DNA from: Bordetella genomosp. 7
GTDB taxonomy: Bacteria; Pseudomonadota; Gammaproteobacteria; Burkholderiales; Burkholderiaceae_B
NCBI RefSeq assembly: GCF_002261265.1
Contig: NZ_NEVK01000004.1
Location: forward strand, 310,001-374,000
Length of the DNA: 64,000 bases
Direction of reading: 5' to 3'
Below the pieces are notes generated by a model. The model saw only the letters and a program-made list of their open reading frames with translations, was not told the DNA's origin and did no database searches. Positions within the stretch are counted from its first letter, which is position 1. Each line of letters begins with the position of its first letter. Made by a program: the position numbers and the translations under genes. This document shows positions 7,289-15,428 of this stretch, piece after piece.

Positions 7289-8836
7289 GTGATATCGGTT
7301 CGTCGCCTGATCTACTGGGCTGCGGCGTTGGCCTGGTGTGCCGCATGGGCGGCAGCGCCCGCCGCGGCGGCCCCGCCCGCCATCGACCCTGCGGCGCTGC
7401 CCGCCCTGGTCGACCGCCTGACCTGGGGATTTACGCCAGCTGAGTTCGAACGCGCCCGCAAATTGGGAACGCAGGGCTATATCGATGCGCAGCTTTCGGC
7501 CCCGGCCACGCCACAGCTGCCCCGGGCCATACAAGGCTACATCGACCGCCTGACGATTTCGCAACAGAGCGCGTCGGCGGCATTCGCCAAGATCAGCGAA
7601 TACCGGCAGTTGCTGCGAGATATGCCTGATGGCCCCGAAAAGACGGCGATGCGCCGGCGGATGCAGGCGATCGCCAGCACTCGCGCTGCAGACACCGCAC
7701 GGCGCACCACCTGGCGCGCTCTGTATTCGTCGAACCAGCTGCACGAGCAAATGACCTGGTTCTGGATGAACCACTTCAACATGTACGCCCCCAAGGGCCA
7801 CGTCGGGGTTGCGCTGGCCGACTATGAAGACCGCGCGGTACGGCCACACGCCCTGGGCAGGTTTCACGACCTGCTGGCCGCGACCGTCCGTTCTCCGTCC
7901 ATGCTGTTGTATCTGGATAACCATTACAACCGCGCCGGCCGTATCAACGAAAACTATGCGCGCGAGCTGATGGAACTGCACACGCTGGGCGTGGACGGCG
8001 GCTACTCACAAAAAGACGTGCAGGAACTGGCGCGTATCCTGACCGGCCTGGGGGTCAACTATCGCAGTACCCCTCCCAAAGTGCCGGCCGAACTCCGGAG
8101 CCAAGTCGTGCAGGAAGGCAATTTCCTGTTCAACCCACGCTTTCACGACTACGGAGACAAGCTGTTTCTACAGCGGAAGATCGCGGGGACCGGTCTTGCC
8201 GAAGTAGACGAAGCGATAGATATCCTGGCGCGTCATCCGGCAACGGCGCGCCACATCAGCCGAAAGCTGGCCCAGTTTTTCGTGGCTGACCGCCCTCCCG
8301 ACGATCTGGTGGCCGCGATGGCCAAGACATTCCAGTCCAGCGACGGAGATATCGCGGCCACCTTGCGCACCCTGTTTGCATCGCAGCCGTTCATTGCGTC
8401 ATTGGATGCCGGAAAATTCAAAGACCCGATGCATTACGTCTATTCGTCGCTGCGCCTGGCGTATGCCGAATTTCCTCCGGTGGCGCGCGTGGATACAGCC
8501 AATCAATGGCTCAACCGGCTTGGCCAGCCGCTATACAGGCGCATTACGCCTGACGGTTACCCGTTGACCCAGTCCGAATGGTCGGGATCGGGCCAACTTA
8601 CAAGCCGTTTTGACTGGGCGCGGCGCGTGATCGTGGCGCCAGGGCGCTTCTACCAGGCAGCCGGCCAAAAGCCCCCTGTGCAGTTGCCTCCTGTTCCGAG
8701 CCTGCCCGAGATCTATAAACGCACACAGCGCTACGAAGCACTATCGCCCGCCACGCGGCAGGCCATCGAGTCAGCTCGGACGATACAAGACGCCAACACT
8801 TACCTGCTGGCTTCCCCTGAATTCATGCGCAGATAG
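7289..8836 (+). CDS. Exported DUF1800 family protein
   Basis: 515 residues from a GTG start at 7289 with GAGGG eight bases upstream. A Sec signal peptide follows directly (RRLIYWAAALAWCAAW, then AAAPAAAAP). The body matches DUF1800: LVDRLTWGFTPAEFERA at the start, WFWMNHFNMY, the NENYARELMELHTLGVDGGY motif in the centre and a C-terminal AWLLASPEF-like end (NTYLLASPEFMRR). The function of DUF1800 is not established. It is followed after 16 bases by a DUF1501 gene, a pairing known in many bacteria. The two were probably exported and act together, by context. Confidence 0.9.
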   Translation: MISVRRLIYWAAALAWCAAWAAAPAAAAPPAIDPAALPALVDRLTWGFTPAEFERARKLGTQGYIDAQLSAPATPQLPRAIQGYIDRLTISQQSASAAFAKISEYRQLLRDMPDGPEKTAMRRRMQAIASTRAADTARRTTWRALYSSNQLHEQMTWFWMNHFNMYAPKGHVGVALADYEDRAVRPHALGRFHDLLAATVRSPSMLLYLDNHYNRAGRINENYARELMELHTLGVDGGYSQKDVQELARILTGLGVNYRSTPPKVPAELRSQVVQEGNFLFNPRFHDYGDKLFLQRKIAGTGLAEVDEAIDILARHPATARHISRKLAQFFVADRPPDDLVAAMAKTFQSSDGDIAATLRTLFASQPFIASLDAGKFKDPMHYVYSSLRLAYAEFPPVARVDTANQWLNRLGQPLYRRITPDGYPLTQSEWSGSGQLTSRFDWARRVIVAPGRFYQAAGQKPPVQLPPVPSLPEIYKRTQRYEALSPATRQAIESARTIQDANTYLLASPEFMRR

Positions 8837-8852
8837 GCCTGCGCCGGATACG

Positions 8853-10049
8853 ATGATGCAACGACGAGACCTGCTCAAATTCGCAGCAAGCGCTCCTCTG
8901 GCCTTGCTTGGCACCCACCTGTTCGCCGCGCCGCAAGGCGCGCCCCGGCTGCTGGTCGTGTTCATGCGCGGCGCGTACGACAGCAGCAGCCTGCTCATAC
9001 CGGTTTCGAGCGACTTTTACTATGAATCCCGGCCCACTATCGCCATCCCGCGACCGGGCGATGACGCCGACGCCGCGCTGGCGCTGACCGACGGCTGGGG
9101 CCTGCATCCTGCCATGCAAGCCACGCTGGCGCCGTTGTACAAGGCGCGCGAGCTGGCCTTCATTCCTTTCGCCGGCACCGACGACCTCAGTCGCAGCCAT
9201 TTCGCCACACAGAACGCCATTGAGCTGGGCCAACCCGCTGCCCCCCGCAACCGCTACCGCAATGGATTTCTGAATCGCCTGGCAGAGACGCTGGGCAGGG
9301 ATACGACGCGCCCTGTGTCATTTACGACGGACGTGCCGCAGATCTGGCGTGGTGCGCTTCCAGTGCCGAACATCGATCTGGCAGGCCGGACGGGCCGTCA
9401 GATATTGGGTGCAAGCCGCACCGAGGCCATCGGCCAGATGTACCGCGATACCGAGTTCAGCGCAGCGGTGAATGAAGGCATCGAACTGAGCGCCATCGCG
9501 CGCCGCGAACTCGAACAAGAAATGCAACAGGCCAATGGCAAAGCCATTCCGGGCAGCCAGCTTGAACGCGAGGCGACGCGCGTGGGCCGCCTGATGGCCG
9601 AGCGCTACAACCTGGGCTTTCTGGACGTTGGGGGATGGGATACTCACGTGGCCCAAGGCGGCGTACAGGGCACGCTCGCCAGCAAGCTGGGGCAGCTCGG
9701 CCGCGCCCTGGTTTCTTACAAGGCCGCGATGGGCCCTGCCTGGCGCGACACCACGGTGGTGGTCATCAGCGAGTTCGGTCGCACGTTCCGCGAAAATGGC
9801 AGCAAGGGCACCGACCATGGGCATGGAACCGTGTATTGGGTACTGGGCGGCGGCGTGCGCGGCGGCCGCGTGGCCGGAAACCAGGTAGAAGTACGCCCCG
9901 ACACGCTGCACCAGGACCGTGACTACCCCGTCCTGAACGACTATCGCGCCGTGTTCGCCGGCCTGTTCGCGCGCCTGTATGGCCTGGACGGCCGCCGCCT
10001 GCAAGAAGTCTTTCCGGGTGTCGAACCACAAGACCTGCAATTGGTTTAA
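8853..10049 (+). CDS. DUF1501 family exported protein
   Basis: 398 residues. The N-terminus MMQRRDLLKFAASAPLALL looks like a twin-arginine (Tat) signal, typical of DUF1501. LLVVFMRGAYDSSSLLIP and VVVISEFGRTFRENG, then TDHGHG, match the alkaline-phosphatase/sulfatase-like fold of the family, whose metal ligands often lie in the DHGHG region. No enzyme activity is established. The gene follows the DUF1800 gene by 16 bases and is probably cotranscribed. Tat export would fit a cofactor- or metal-loaded protein. Start could be the first or second of two adjacent ATGs. Confidence 0.9.
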   Translation: MMQRRDLLKFAASAPLALLGTHLFAAPQGAPRLLVVFMRGAYDSSSLLIPVSSDFYYESRPTIAIPRPGDDADAALALTDGWGLHPAMQATLAPLYKARELAFIPFAGTDDLSRSHFATQNAIELGQPAAPRNRYRNGFLNRLAETLGRDTTRPVSFTTDVPQIWRGALPVPNIDLAGRTGRQILGASRTEAIGQMYRDTEFSAAVNEGIELSAIARRELEQEMQQANGKAIPGSQLEREATRVGRLMAERYNLGFLDVGGWDTHVAQGGVQGTLASKLGQLGRALVSYKAAMGPAWRDTTVVVISEFGRTFRENGSKGTDHGHGTVYWVLGGGVRGGRVAGNQVEVRPDTLHQDRDYPVLNDYRAVFAGLFARLYGLDGRRLQEVFPGVEPQDLQLV

Positions 10050-10122
10050 GCGGCCCTACTCGCGCATTACACTGGCGCAGCGCCCACCGCAGCAGCGGCT
10101 TTCCTATAACAGAGGTACGCCC

Positions 10123-10614
10123 ATGAGCACTATCTACGAATTTTCGGCCACCGACCTGGGCGGCAACGAGCAGCCCCTGGAGATCTATCGCGGACAGGTG
10201 CTGCTGGTGGTGAACGTGGCGTCGAAATGCGGCTTTACGCCGCAATACGCCGGCCTCGAGGCACTGTACCGGGACTATCGCGCGTCGGGCCTCACCGTGC
10301 TGGGCTTTCCCTGCAACCAGTTCGGCAACCAGGAGCCCGGCGACGAGGCGACCATCGGCGAATTCTGCAGTCGCGAGTACGGCGTGACGTTTCCGATGTT
10401 CGCCAAGGTCGAAGTCAATGGCGCCCATGCCCACCCGCTGTTCCGCTGGCTCAAGGGGGAAAAGCCGGGCGTGCTGGGCACGGAAGCCATCAAGTGGAAC
10501 TTCACCAAGTTCCTGGTGGGGCGCGACGGGCGTGTCATCAGGCGCTATGCGCCCACTGACAAGCCGGCGGCTCTGAAGGACGACATCGTGCGGGCCTGCG
10601 ACGCTTCCACCTGA
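10123..10614 (+). CDS. Glutathione peroxidase family protein
   Basis: 163 residues from the ATG at 10123; the frame is open upstream but lacks homology there. It has the GPx signatures NVASKCGFTPQY (Cys36), LGFPCNQFGNQEPG (the catalytic Gln) and IKWNFTKFLV (Trp/Asn). It is a cysteine, not selenocysteine, enzyme. Cys75-region FPC is the usual resolving Cys of thioredoxin-dependent bacterial GPx, so thioredoxin may be the real donor. It is cytoplasmic, with no leader, and converges with the Lrp gene. Confidence 0.95.
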   Translation: MSTIYEFSATDLGGNEQPLEIYRGQVLLVVNVASKCGFTPQYAGLEALYRDYRASGLTVLGFPCNQFGNQEPGDEATIGEFCSREYGVTFPMFAKVEVNGAHAHPLFRWLKGEKPGVLGTEAIKWNFTKFLVGRDGRVIRRYAPTDKPAALKDDIVRACDAST

Positions 10615-10629
10615 CCGCCATCGCGGGCG

Positions 10630-11103
10630 CTATGCGCGCTGCCCCTGCAGCGGCGGCAAACGCCGCCGCACGGTGGTGGCCTTGACGATGGCGGTATTGG
10701 TCTGCGCACATTCGTTGATGCGGTCCAGCACCGCGTCGAGTTGCGAAATCGACTGCAGCAGCAACCGGGCAATGAAACAGTCGTCGCCCGTCACCTTGTC
10801 GCATTCGACAAACTGGCCGATGCCCGCGATCAGCTTTTCTACCTTGCGCAACTGCCCGGGCAGCGGGCGTATGCGCACAATGGCCGTCAGCGTATAGCCC
10901 AACGCGACAGGGTCTACGTCTACCGTATATCCGCGCAGGATGCCGGCCTCTTCGAGCCTGCGCACGCGGTCGGCCACACTGGGCGGCGACATGCCTACCT
11001 GCCGCGCCAGCTGCGCGGTGGTGACGCGTGCATTGGCCGCCAGCATCTCGAGCAGGCGGCGATCGATGCCATCCAGGACGGCATTTTCGCTTGTTAGGCT
11101 CAT
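10630..11103 (-). CDS. Lrp/AsnC family transcriptional regulator
   Basis: 157 residues. Residues 10-55 form the N-terminal helix-turn-helix (GIDRRLLEMLAANARVTTAQ, SPPSVADRVRRLEEAGIL) and the rest a RAM ligand-binding domain (ALGYTLTAIVRIRPLPGQL and VTGDDCFIARLLL). It diverges from an EamA-type exporter gene 131 bases away, an arrangement in which such regulators often control amino-acid efflux. The AT-rich intergenic stretch (11104-11234) could hold its operator, but no clear palindrome is seen. Ligand unknown. Confidence 0.93.
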   Translation of the reverse strand: MSLTSENAVLDGIDRRLLEMLAANARVTTAQLARQVGMSPPSVADRVRRLEEAGILRGYTVDVDPVALGYTLTAIVRIRPLPGQLRKVEKLIAGIGQFVECDKVTGDDCFIARLLLQSISQLDAVLDRINECAQTNTAIVKATTVRRRLPPLQGQRA

Positions 11104-11234
11104 GCGATTATTTCCCTAATAAAAAAAGGTTTCTCGGCGAACATTCAATACGATAGTTATATTACGCCGCGCATTGGCCTGGGATAATTTTTCTTGCCGG
11201 CATCGCTCATCGATGCCCCAGCGGGAGAACTGCA

Positions 11235-12152
11235 ATGAAGCCAAACAGTGAACGCGGCGGCCTGGTCCAGATGGCCGCTGCCATGGGAATATCGGGCACC
11301 GTGGGAGTCTTTGTGCTGGAGTCGGGGCAAAGCGCCTGGAACGTGGTGTTCCTGCGTTGCGTGTTCGGCGCCGTAGGGCTGTTGGTGTACTGCCTGGCGC
11401 GCGGCCTGCTGCGCCCGGGCATTTTTACGCCGGCCACTTTCGGCTGGACCCTGCTGGCCGGCGTGGCAATCGTCTTGAACTGGGTGTTGCTGTTCGCGGC
11501 GTACCCGCTCGCCTCGATATCTCTGGCCACCGCGGTGTACAACTTCCAGCCGTTTTTCCTGATCGCGCTTGGCGCGATCTTCCTGGGCGAACGCCCCGGC
11601 CTGGGCAAGCTCAGCTGGTCGGCGGTCGCGTTCGGCGGGCTGGTGCTGGTGCTGCGCATCGAGTCCGCAGACCTTGCCCAGGCCGGCAGCTACCTGACCG
11701 GACTGGGGCTCGCGCTGGGCGCCGGAGCGCTGTACGCGGTGACGTCCATCATTGTGAAGCGGCTCAGGCATATTGCTCCCCACGTGCTGGCGCTGGTGCA
11801 GGTCAGCCTGGGCGCGCTGCTGTTGCTGCCTATGGCAGACTGGAGCGCGCTGCCTGGGGAACCGGCCGAATGGGGAGCACTGGTAGCCATCGGGCTGGTG
11901 CACACCACCCTGACCTACATTCTGCTGTACTCGGCCATCCAGAAATTGCCGACCACCTCGGTCGCGGCGCTGGCCTTTATCTACCCGGCGACGGCCATCA
12001 TCCTGGATTACGCGCTCTACGGCCAGCGCATGGCCTGGCTGCAGATGGCCGGCGTGGGCTTGATACTGGTGGCCGCGGCCGGCGTCAGCATGAACTGGGG
12101 CCCGGCGGCGCCAGGCCGGTCCGCCTGCGCGCGCCCGGCGGACGCGGCCTGA
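11235..12152 (+). CDS. EamA/DMT-superfamily transporter (predicted exporter)
   Basis: 305 residues with about ten predicted transmembrane helices in two EamA repeats. Landmarks are YNFQPFFLIALGAIFLGERP, the signature end of repeat 1, and AALAFIYPATAIILDYALYG near the end of repeat 2. DMT members move small metabolites, often amino acids or purines, across the inner membrane. It is divergently placed to an Lrp-type regulator, which suggests amino-acid efflux under that control. GGGAGAA precedes the start. Substrate is inferred only from context. Confidence 0.92.
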   Translation: MKPNSERGGLVQMAAAMGISGTVGVFVLESGQSAWNVVFLRCVFGAVGLLVYCLARGLLRPGIFTPATFGWTLLAGVAIVLNWVLLFAAYPLASISLATAVYNFQPFFLIALGAIFLGERPGLGKLSWSAVAFGGLVLVLRIESADLAQAGSYLTGLGLALGAGALYAVTSIIVKRLRHIAPHVLALVQVSLGALLLLPMADWSALPGEPAEWGALVAIGLVHTTLTYILLYSAIQKLPTTSVAALAFIYPATAIILDYALYGQRMAWLQMAGVGLILVAAAGVSMNWGPAAPGRSACARPADAA

Positions 12153-12178
12153 GGGCGCCCCCGCATACCCCCGTTGCC

Positions 12179-12211
12179 GGCCGGGGCTTGCGGCATGCCG
12201 CAACCCCGGCC
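12179..12211. other. Strong GC-rich hairpin between EamA and GST genes
   Basis: Arms CCGGGGCTTGCGGC (12181-12194) and GCCGCAACCCCGG (12197-12209) pair with one bulged base across a 2-base centre (a larger loop in practice). No T-run follows, so it is not a classical terminator; it could stop or slow transcription, or protect the 3' end of the exporter mRNA. It lies about 62 bases before the GST start. Confidence 0.6.
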
Positions 12212-12272
12212 CGCTATCATGGACAGCCCACCTGACGCCGCCAGCCGCGACGGCATAGCAAGGAACCGCTCA

Positions 12273-12971
12273 ATGATCGATCTCTATTACTGGACTACGC
12301 CCAACGGTCACAAGATCACCATGTTTCTGGAGGAAACCGGCCTGCCGTACCGGATCCACCCCGTCAACATCAGCAAAGGCGAACAATTCCAGCCGCATTT
12401 CCTGGCCATTGCGCCCAACAATCGCATACCCGCCATTGTGGACCGGCAGCCGGCCGATGGCGGCGAGCCGGTGTCGCTGTTCGAGTCGGGCGCCATCCTG
12501 CTCTATCTGGCAGACAAAACAGGCCAATTCATTGCGCGGGATATGCGCGGCCGGGCCGACACCTTGCAATGGCTGTTCTGGCAGATGGGCGGCCTGGGGC
12601 CGATGGCGGGCCAGAACCACCATTTCTCGGTGTACGCGCCCGAACGCATTCCCTACGCCATCGATCGCTACGTCAATGAAACCAACCGTCTGTATGGCGT
12701 GCTGAACAAGCGCCTGGCCGATCGCGAGTTTGTGGCGGGCGATTATTCGATCGCGGACATGGCGGCTTACCCGTGGATCGTCCCGCACGAACGCCAGGGG
12801 CAGAACCTGGATGATTTTCCGCATCTCAAACGCTGGTTTCACGCCATCGAGGCCCGGCCGGCCACCAGGCGCGCGTATGAAAAGGCCGCGGAAATCAACA
12901 CCGCGCCTTCGGTACACACCGAAGAATCGCGCCGCATCCTGTTCGGCCAGACATCGCAGCAAGTGCGCTAA
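12273..12971 (+). CDS. yfcG: YfcG-type (Nu-class) glutathione transferase / disulfide reductase
   Basis: 232 residues from the ATG at 12273; the frame upstream is open but unlike the family. The N-terminal thioredoxin-fold domain starts IDLYYWTTPNGHKITMFLEE, closely like E. coli YfcG, with PNN-IPAIVD and SLFESGAILLYLA (glutathione contacts). The all-helical domain has MGGLGPMAGQNHHF. Nu-class GSTs such as YfcG use bound glutathione to reduce disulfides and some hydroperoxides and show little transferase activity. It is cytoplasmic. A GNAT gene follows after 33 bases. Gene name by similarity. Confidence 0.88.
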   Translation: MIDLYYWTTPNGHKITMFLEETGLPYRIHPVNISKGEQFQPHFLAIAPNNRIPAIVDRQPADGGEPVSLFESGAILLYLADKTGQFIARDMRGRADTLQWLFWQMGGLGPMAGQNHHFSVYAPERIPYAIDRYVNETNRLYGVLNKRLADREFVAGDYSIADMAAYPWIVPHERQGQNLDDFPHLKRWFHAIEARPATRRAYEKAAEINTAPSVHTEESRRILFGQTSQQVR

Positions 12972-13004
12972 GCTTGCCTGTCTGCAATAACCCGTCGTTC
13001 CTGC

Positions 13005-13478
13005 ATGAGTACCGATACTGGCTTGCAATTCCGGCCCGCACGCCCCACCGATCTGGACGCCATCGTCGCGCTGCTGGCCGACGACGTGCTGGGAAACCGG
13101 CGCGAAGACCCCGCCATGCCGGCCAGCGACTGCTATGTGCAAGCCTACGCGGCCATCGAGCGCGACGCCAACCAGCTGCTGGCGGTTGCCGAACGCGACG
13201 GCCGCGTGGTGGGCTGCCTGCAGCTCAGCTTCATACCGGGCTTGTCGCGGCGCGGCATGTGGCGCGGGCAGATCGAAAGCGTGCGCGTGGCGGCGGCCGA
13301 ACGTGGCGCCGGCACCGGCCGCGCGATGTTCCAGTGGGCCATCCAGGTGTGCCGCGACCGCGGTTGCGGCCTGGTCCAGCTCACTACCGACAAAAAGCGC
13401 GCCGAGGCGCGGCGCTTCTACGAATCGCTTGGCTTTGCCGCCACCCATGAAGGCATGAAGCTGGAACTGGCGGGCTGA
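13005..13478 (+). CDS. GNAT family N-acetyltransferase
   Basis: 157 residues. It has the GNAT fold: LQFRPARPTDLDAIVALLAD at the start, the central strand RDGRVVGCLQLSFIP, and the acetyl-CoA pyrophosphate loop ESVRVAAAERGAGTGRAMF (an R-G-x-G-x-G-like segment). KRAEARRFYESLGF is the usual C-terminal motif. Substrate unknown. The gene lies between a GST gene and the lipoate ligase pair, with 33 and 17 base gaps. Confidence 0.9.
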   Translation: MSTDTGLQFRPARPTDLDAIVALLADDVLGNRREDPAMPASDCYVQAYAAIERDANQLLAVAERDGRVVGCLQLSFIPGLSRRGMWRGQIESVRVAAAERGAGTGRAMFQWAIQVCRDRGCGLVQLTTDKKRAEARRFYESLGFAATHEGMKLELAG

Positions 13479-13495
13479 TCCGGAGTCTTACGTCA

Positions 13496-13771
13496 ATGCA
13501 CGGAGAATACAAAGTTCCTGGCGGCAAGCTGGTGGTCGTCGATCTTGATGTCCAGAACGGCAAGCTGGCCAACGTACGCCTGAGCGGCGATTTTTTCCTC
13601 GAGCCCCCCGACGCGCTCGATCTCATCAACCAGGCGCTGGAAGGCCTGCCCGCCGACGCCGACGAAGCCCGCCTTGCACGGGCCGTACAAGATGGCCTGC
13701 CTGCCGAGGCCGAACTTTTCGGCTTCACGCCCCAGGCCGTGGCCGTCACCATCCGCAGAGCCCTTGCATGA
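13496..13771 (+). CDS. Lipoate ligase accessory (LplB / C-terminal domain-like) protein
   Basis: 91 residues. HGEYKVPGGKLVVVDLDV, FFLEPPDALDLINQALEGLP and AEAELFGFTPQAVAVTIRRAL match the small accessory domain that is the C-terminal part of LplA in E. coli but a separate protein (LplB) in Thermoplasma. Here it precedes the catalytic partner and overlaps it by 4 bases (ATGA), indicating equimolar synthesis. The accessory protein is needed to form lipoyl-AMP in the archaeal system. Its role here is inferred from that homology and linkage. Confidence 0.8.
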   Translation: MHGEYKVPGGKLVVVDLDVQNGKLANVRLSGDFFLEPPDALDLINQALEGLPADADEARLARAVQDGLPAEAELFGFTPQAVAVTIRRALA

Positions 13772-14547
13772 GCACCCGTACCCACTGGAACGACTATTCA
13801 TGGCAGCTGGTCCACGAAGGCCCGCAGCCCCCCGCGCTGCACATGGCACTGGACGCCGTCATAACCGACGAGGTGGGCGCGGGCCTGCGCCCGCCCACGC
13901 TGCGCATCTGGGAATGGTCCGAGCCGGCCGTGATTATCGGGCGCTTCCAGTCGCTGAAAAACGAGGTCGACCCCGACGGCGCAAGGCGACACGGCGTCAC
14001 CGTGGTGCGCCGGGTCAGCGGCGGCGGCGCGATGTTCGTGGAACCCGGCAACACCATCACCTATTCGCTCAGCGTGCCCCAGGCGCTGGTGCAGGGCCTG
14101 ACCTTCCAGCAGTCGTACGAATTCCTCGACGGCTGGGTAATACGTGCGCTGCATGATCTGGGCATCAAGGCCTGGTACCAGCCGCTGAACGACATAACCT
14201 CGGAAGGCGGCAAGATCGGCGGCGCAGCTCAGGCGCGCCGCAGCGGCGCGGTGCTGCACCATGTCACCATGTCGTACGACATCGACGCCGACAAAATGGT
14301 GCAGGTGCTGCGCATCGGACGCGAAAAACTGTCAGACAAGGGCACCACCAGCGCCAAGAAGCGGGTCGATCCGCTGCGCACCCAAACCGGCCTGGCGCGC
14401 GATGCCATCATCGAACGCATGTTGCAGACGTTCGGCAGCCTGGCGACGCTGCAACCCGTGCAGTTGGACGCAAGCACGCTGGAACAAGCGCGCCTGCAGG
14501 CCCGCGAAAAATTCTCGACCCCCGAATGGACAGCCCTGGTACCTTGA
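13768..14547 (+). CDS. Lipoate-protein ligase catalytic subunit (split LplA family)
   Basis: 259 residues of the BPL/LplA/LipB fold. RRVSGGGAMFVEPGN (81-95) is the lipoate-binding loop, usually RR-SGGGAVYHD-GN, and GGKIGGAAQAR has Lys149, the likely catalytic lysine. It should activate lipoate (or octanoate) to the acyl-AMP and pass it to lysines of 2-oxo-acid dehydrogenase E2 and GcvH. The LplA C-terminal domain is missing and supplied by the preceding small gene. The VEP in place of HD is a visible deviation. The donor could also be octanoyl-GcvH, which cannot be judged here. Confidence 0.85.
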   Translation: MSTRTHWNDYSWQLVHEGPQPPALHMALDAVITDEVGAGLRPPTLRIWEWSEPAVIIGRFQSLKNEVDPDGARRHGVTVVRRVSGGGAMFVEPGNTITYSLSVPQALVQGLTFQQSYEFLDGWVIRALHDLGIKAWYQPLNDITSEGGKIGGAAQARRSGAVLHHVTMSYDIDADKMVQVLRIGREKLSDKGTTSAKKRVDPLRTQTGLARDAIIERMLQTFGSLATLQPVQLDASTLEQARLQAREKFSTPEWTALVP

Positions 14548-15374
14548 TGCAACGCCACTTCCCGTTATTCCGCGCCCTGACGCACGCCCGCGCCGGCCTG
14601 GCCGGCGCCGCGCTCGCAGTGCTGGCCGGCTGCGCCAGCGCGCCGGCCGACACAATCAGCCTGCCATCCGCCACGCCGCAACCCGCCAAGACCGAAGCGC
14701 AAGTCGCCGGGCTTGCTGTCGAGAAGATCCAATGGCAGGGCACCAGGCCCGGCTGCGAAGGCCAGTGTCCGCGTATCGAGATCGACAGCGTCGCCTTTCC
14801 GGACATTCCCAGGCTGACCGAACTGGTCGACCACGTGCTGGCCTACATGACGGGTGTGGATCCCGACCGGCCGCGGCCCTACGGCACCCTGGCCGAGTAT
14901 GCGCAATACTTCTGGCAAACCGCCCAGTCGCGCGACAGCACAATCTTCAAGGCAAGCGTCAAGGCCGTCAGCGGCAACATCATCGCGCTCGAACTGCACA
15001 CCGGACAATATTTGACGGGCGCGGCGCACGGGATACCTGCCACGCAATACCTGAACTGGCAGCGCGACCAGAACCGCGTGCTGGCGCTGGACGAAGCCCT
15101 GCTGCCCGGCGGCCGGACCGCATACGTCGAGGCCTTGCGCCGGGCTCACGCCGCCTGGCTCACCCGCAACGAAGACGCGCAGCGCGATCCGCAAACCTAC
15201 AACCGCATGTGGCCGTTCCAGGAAAGCGATAATTTCGCGCTTACCCCCGAAGGCATGGTCATCAAGTACGACGCCTATTCCATCGCACCGTATTCGCATG
15301 GCCAGCCCGAATTGCTGATCCCCTACAGTGAACTGCACGGCGTGCTGCGGCCCGAATTCATGCCGGCGGCATGA
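14547..15374 (+). CDS. DUF3298/RsiV-like lipoprotein
   Basis: 275 residues from an ATG overlapping the ligase stop (TGATG). The N-terminus ends in a lipobox LAVLAGCAS with Cys29, so it is a predicted lipoprotein. The C-terminus FALTPEGMVIKYDAYSIAPY then GQPELLIPYSEL is typical of DUF3298 (RsiV / PdaC-like domain that may bind peptidoglycan fragments or lysozyme). A second conserved stretch is GAAHGIPATQYLNW. Function unknown. It is cotranscribed with the lipoate ligase genes but shows no obvious link to them. Confidence 0.85.
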   Translation: MQRHFPLFRALTHARAGLAGAALAVLAGCASAPADTISLPSATPQPAKTEAQVAGLAVEKIQWQGTRPGCEGQCPRIEIDSVAFPDIPRLTELVDHVLAYMTGVDPDRPRPYGTLAEYAQYFWQTAQSRDSTIFKASVKAVSGNIIALELHTGQYLTGAAHGIPATQYLNWQRDQNRVLALDEALLPGGRTAYVEALRRAHAAWLTRNEDAQRDPQTYNRMWPFQESDNFALTPEGMVIKYDAYSIAPYSHGQPELLIPYSELHGVLRPEFMPAA

Positions 15375-15399
15375 AAAAACCGGCGCCCGAAGGCGCCGG
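15374..15399 (-). terminator. Rho-independent terminator of gdhA
   Basis: Read on the minus strand, a CCGGCGCC...GGCGCCGG stem (15380-15399, loop of 4) is followed by six T (15374-15379 complement). It lies 30 bases after the gdhA stop and touches the stop codon of the lipoprotein gene on the other strand. Confidence 0.9.
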
Positions 15400-15428
15400 C
15401 CCGAACCCCCACGGCCTTGGCGGCGGCC

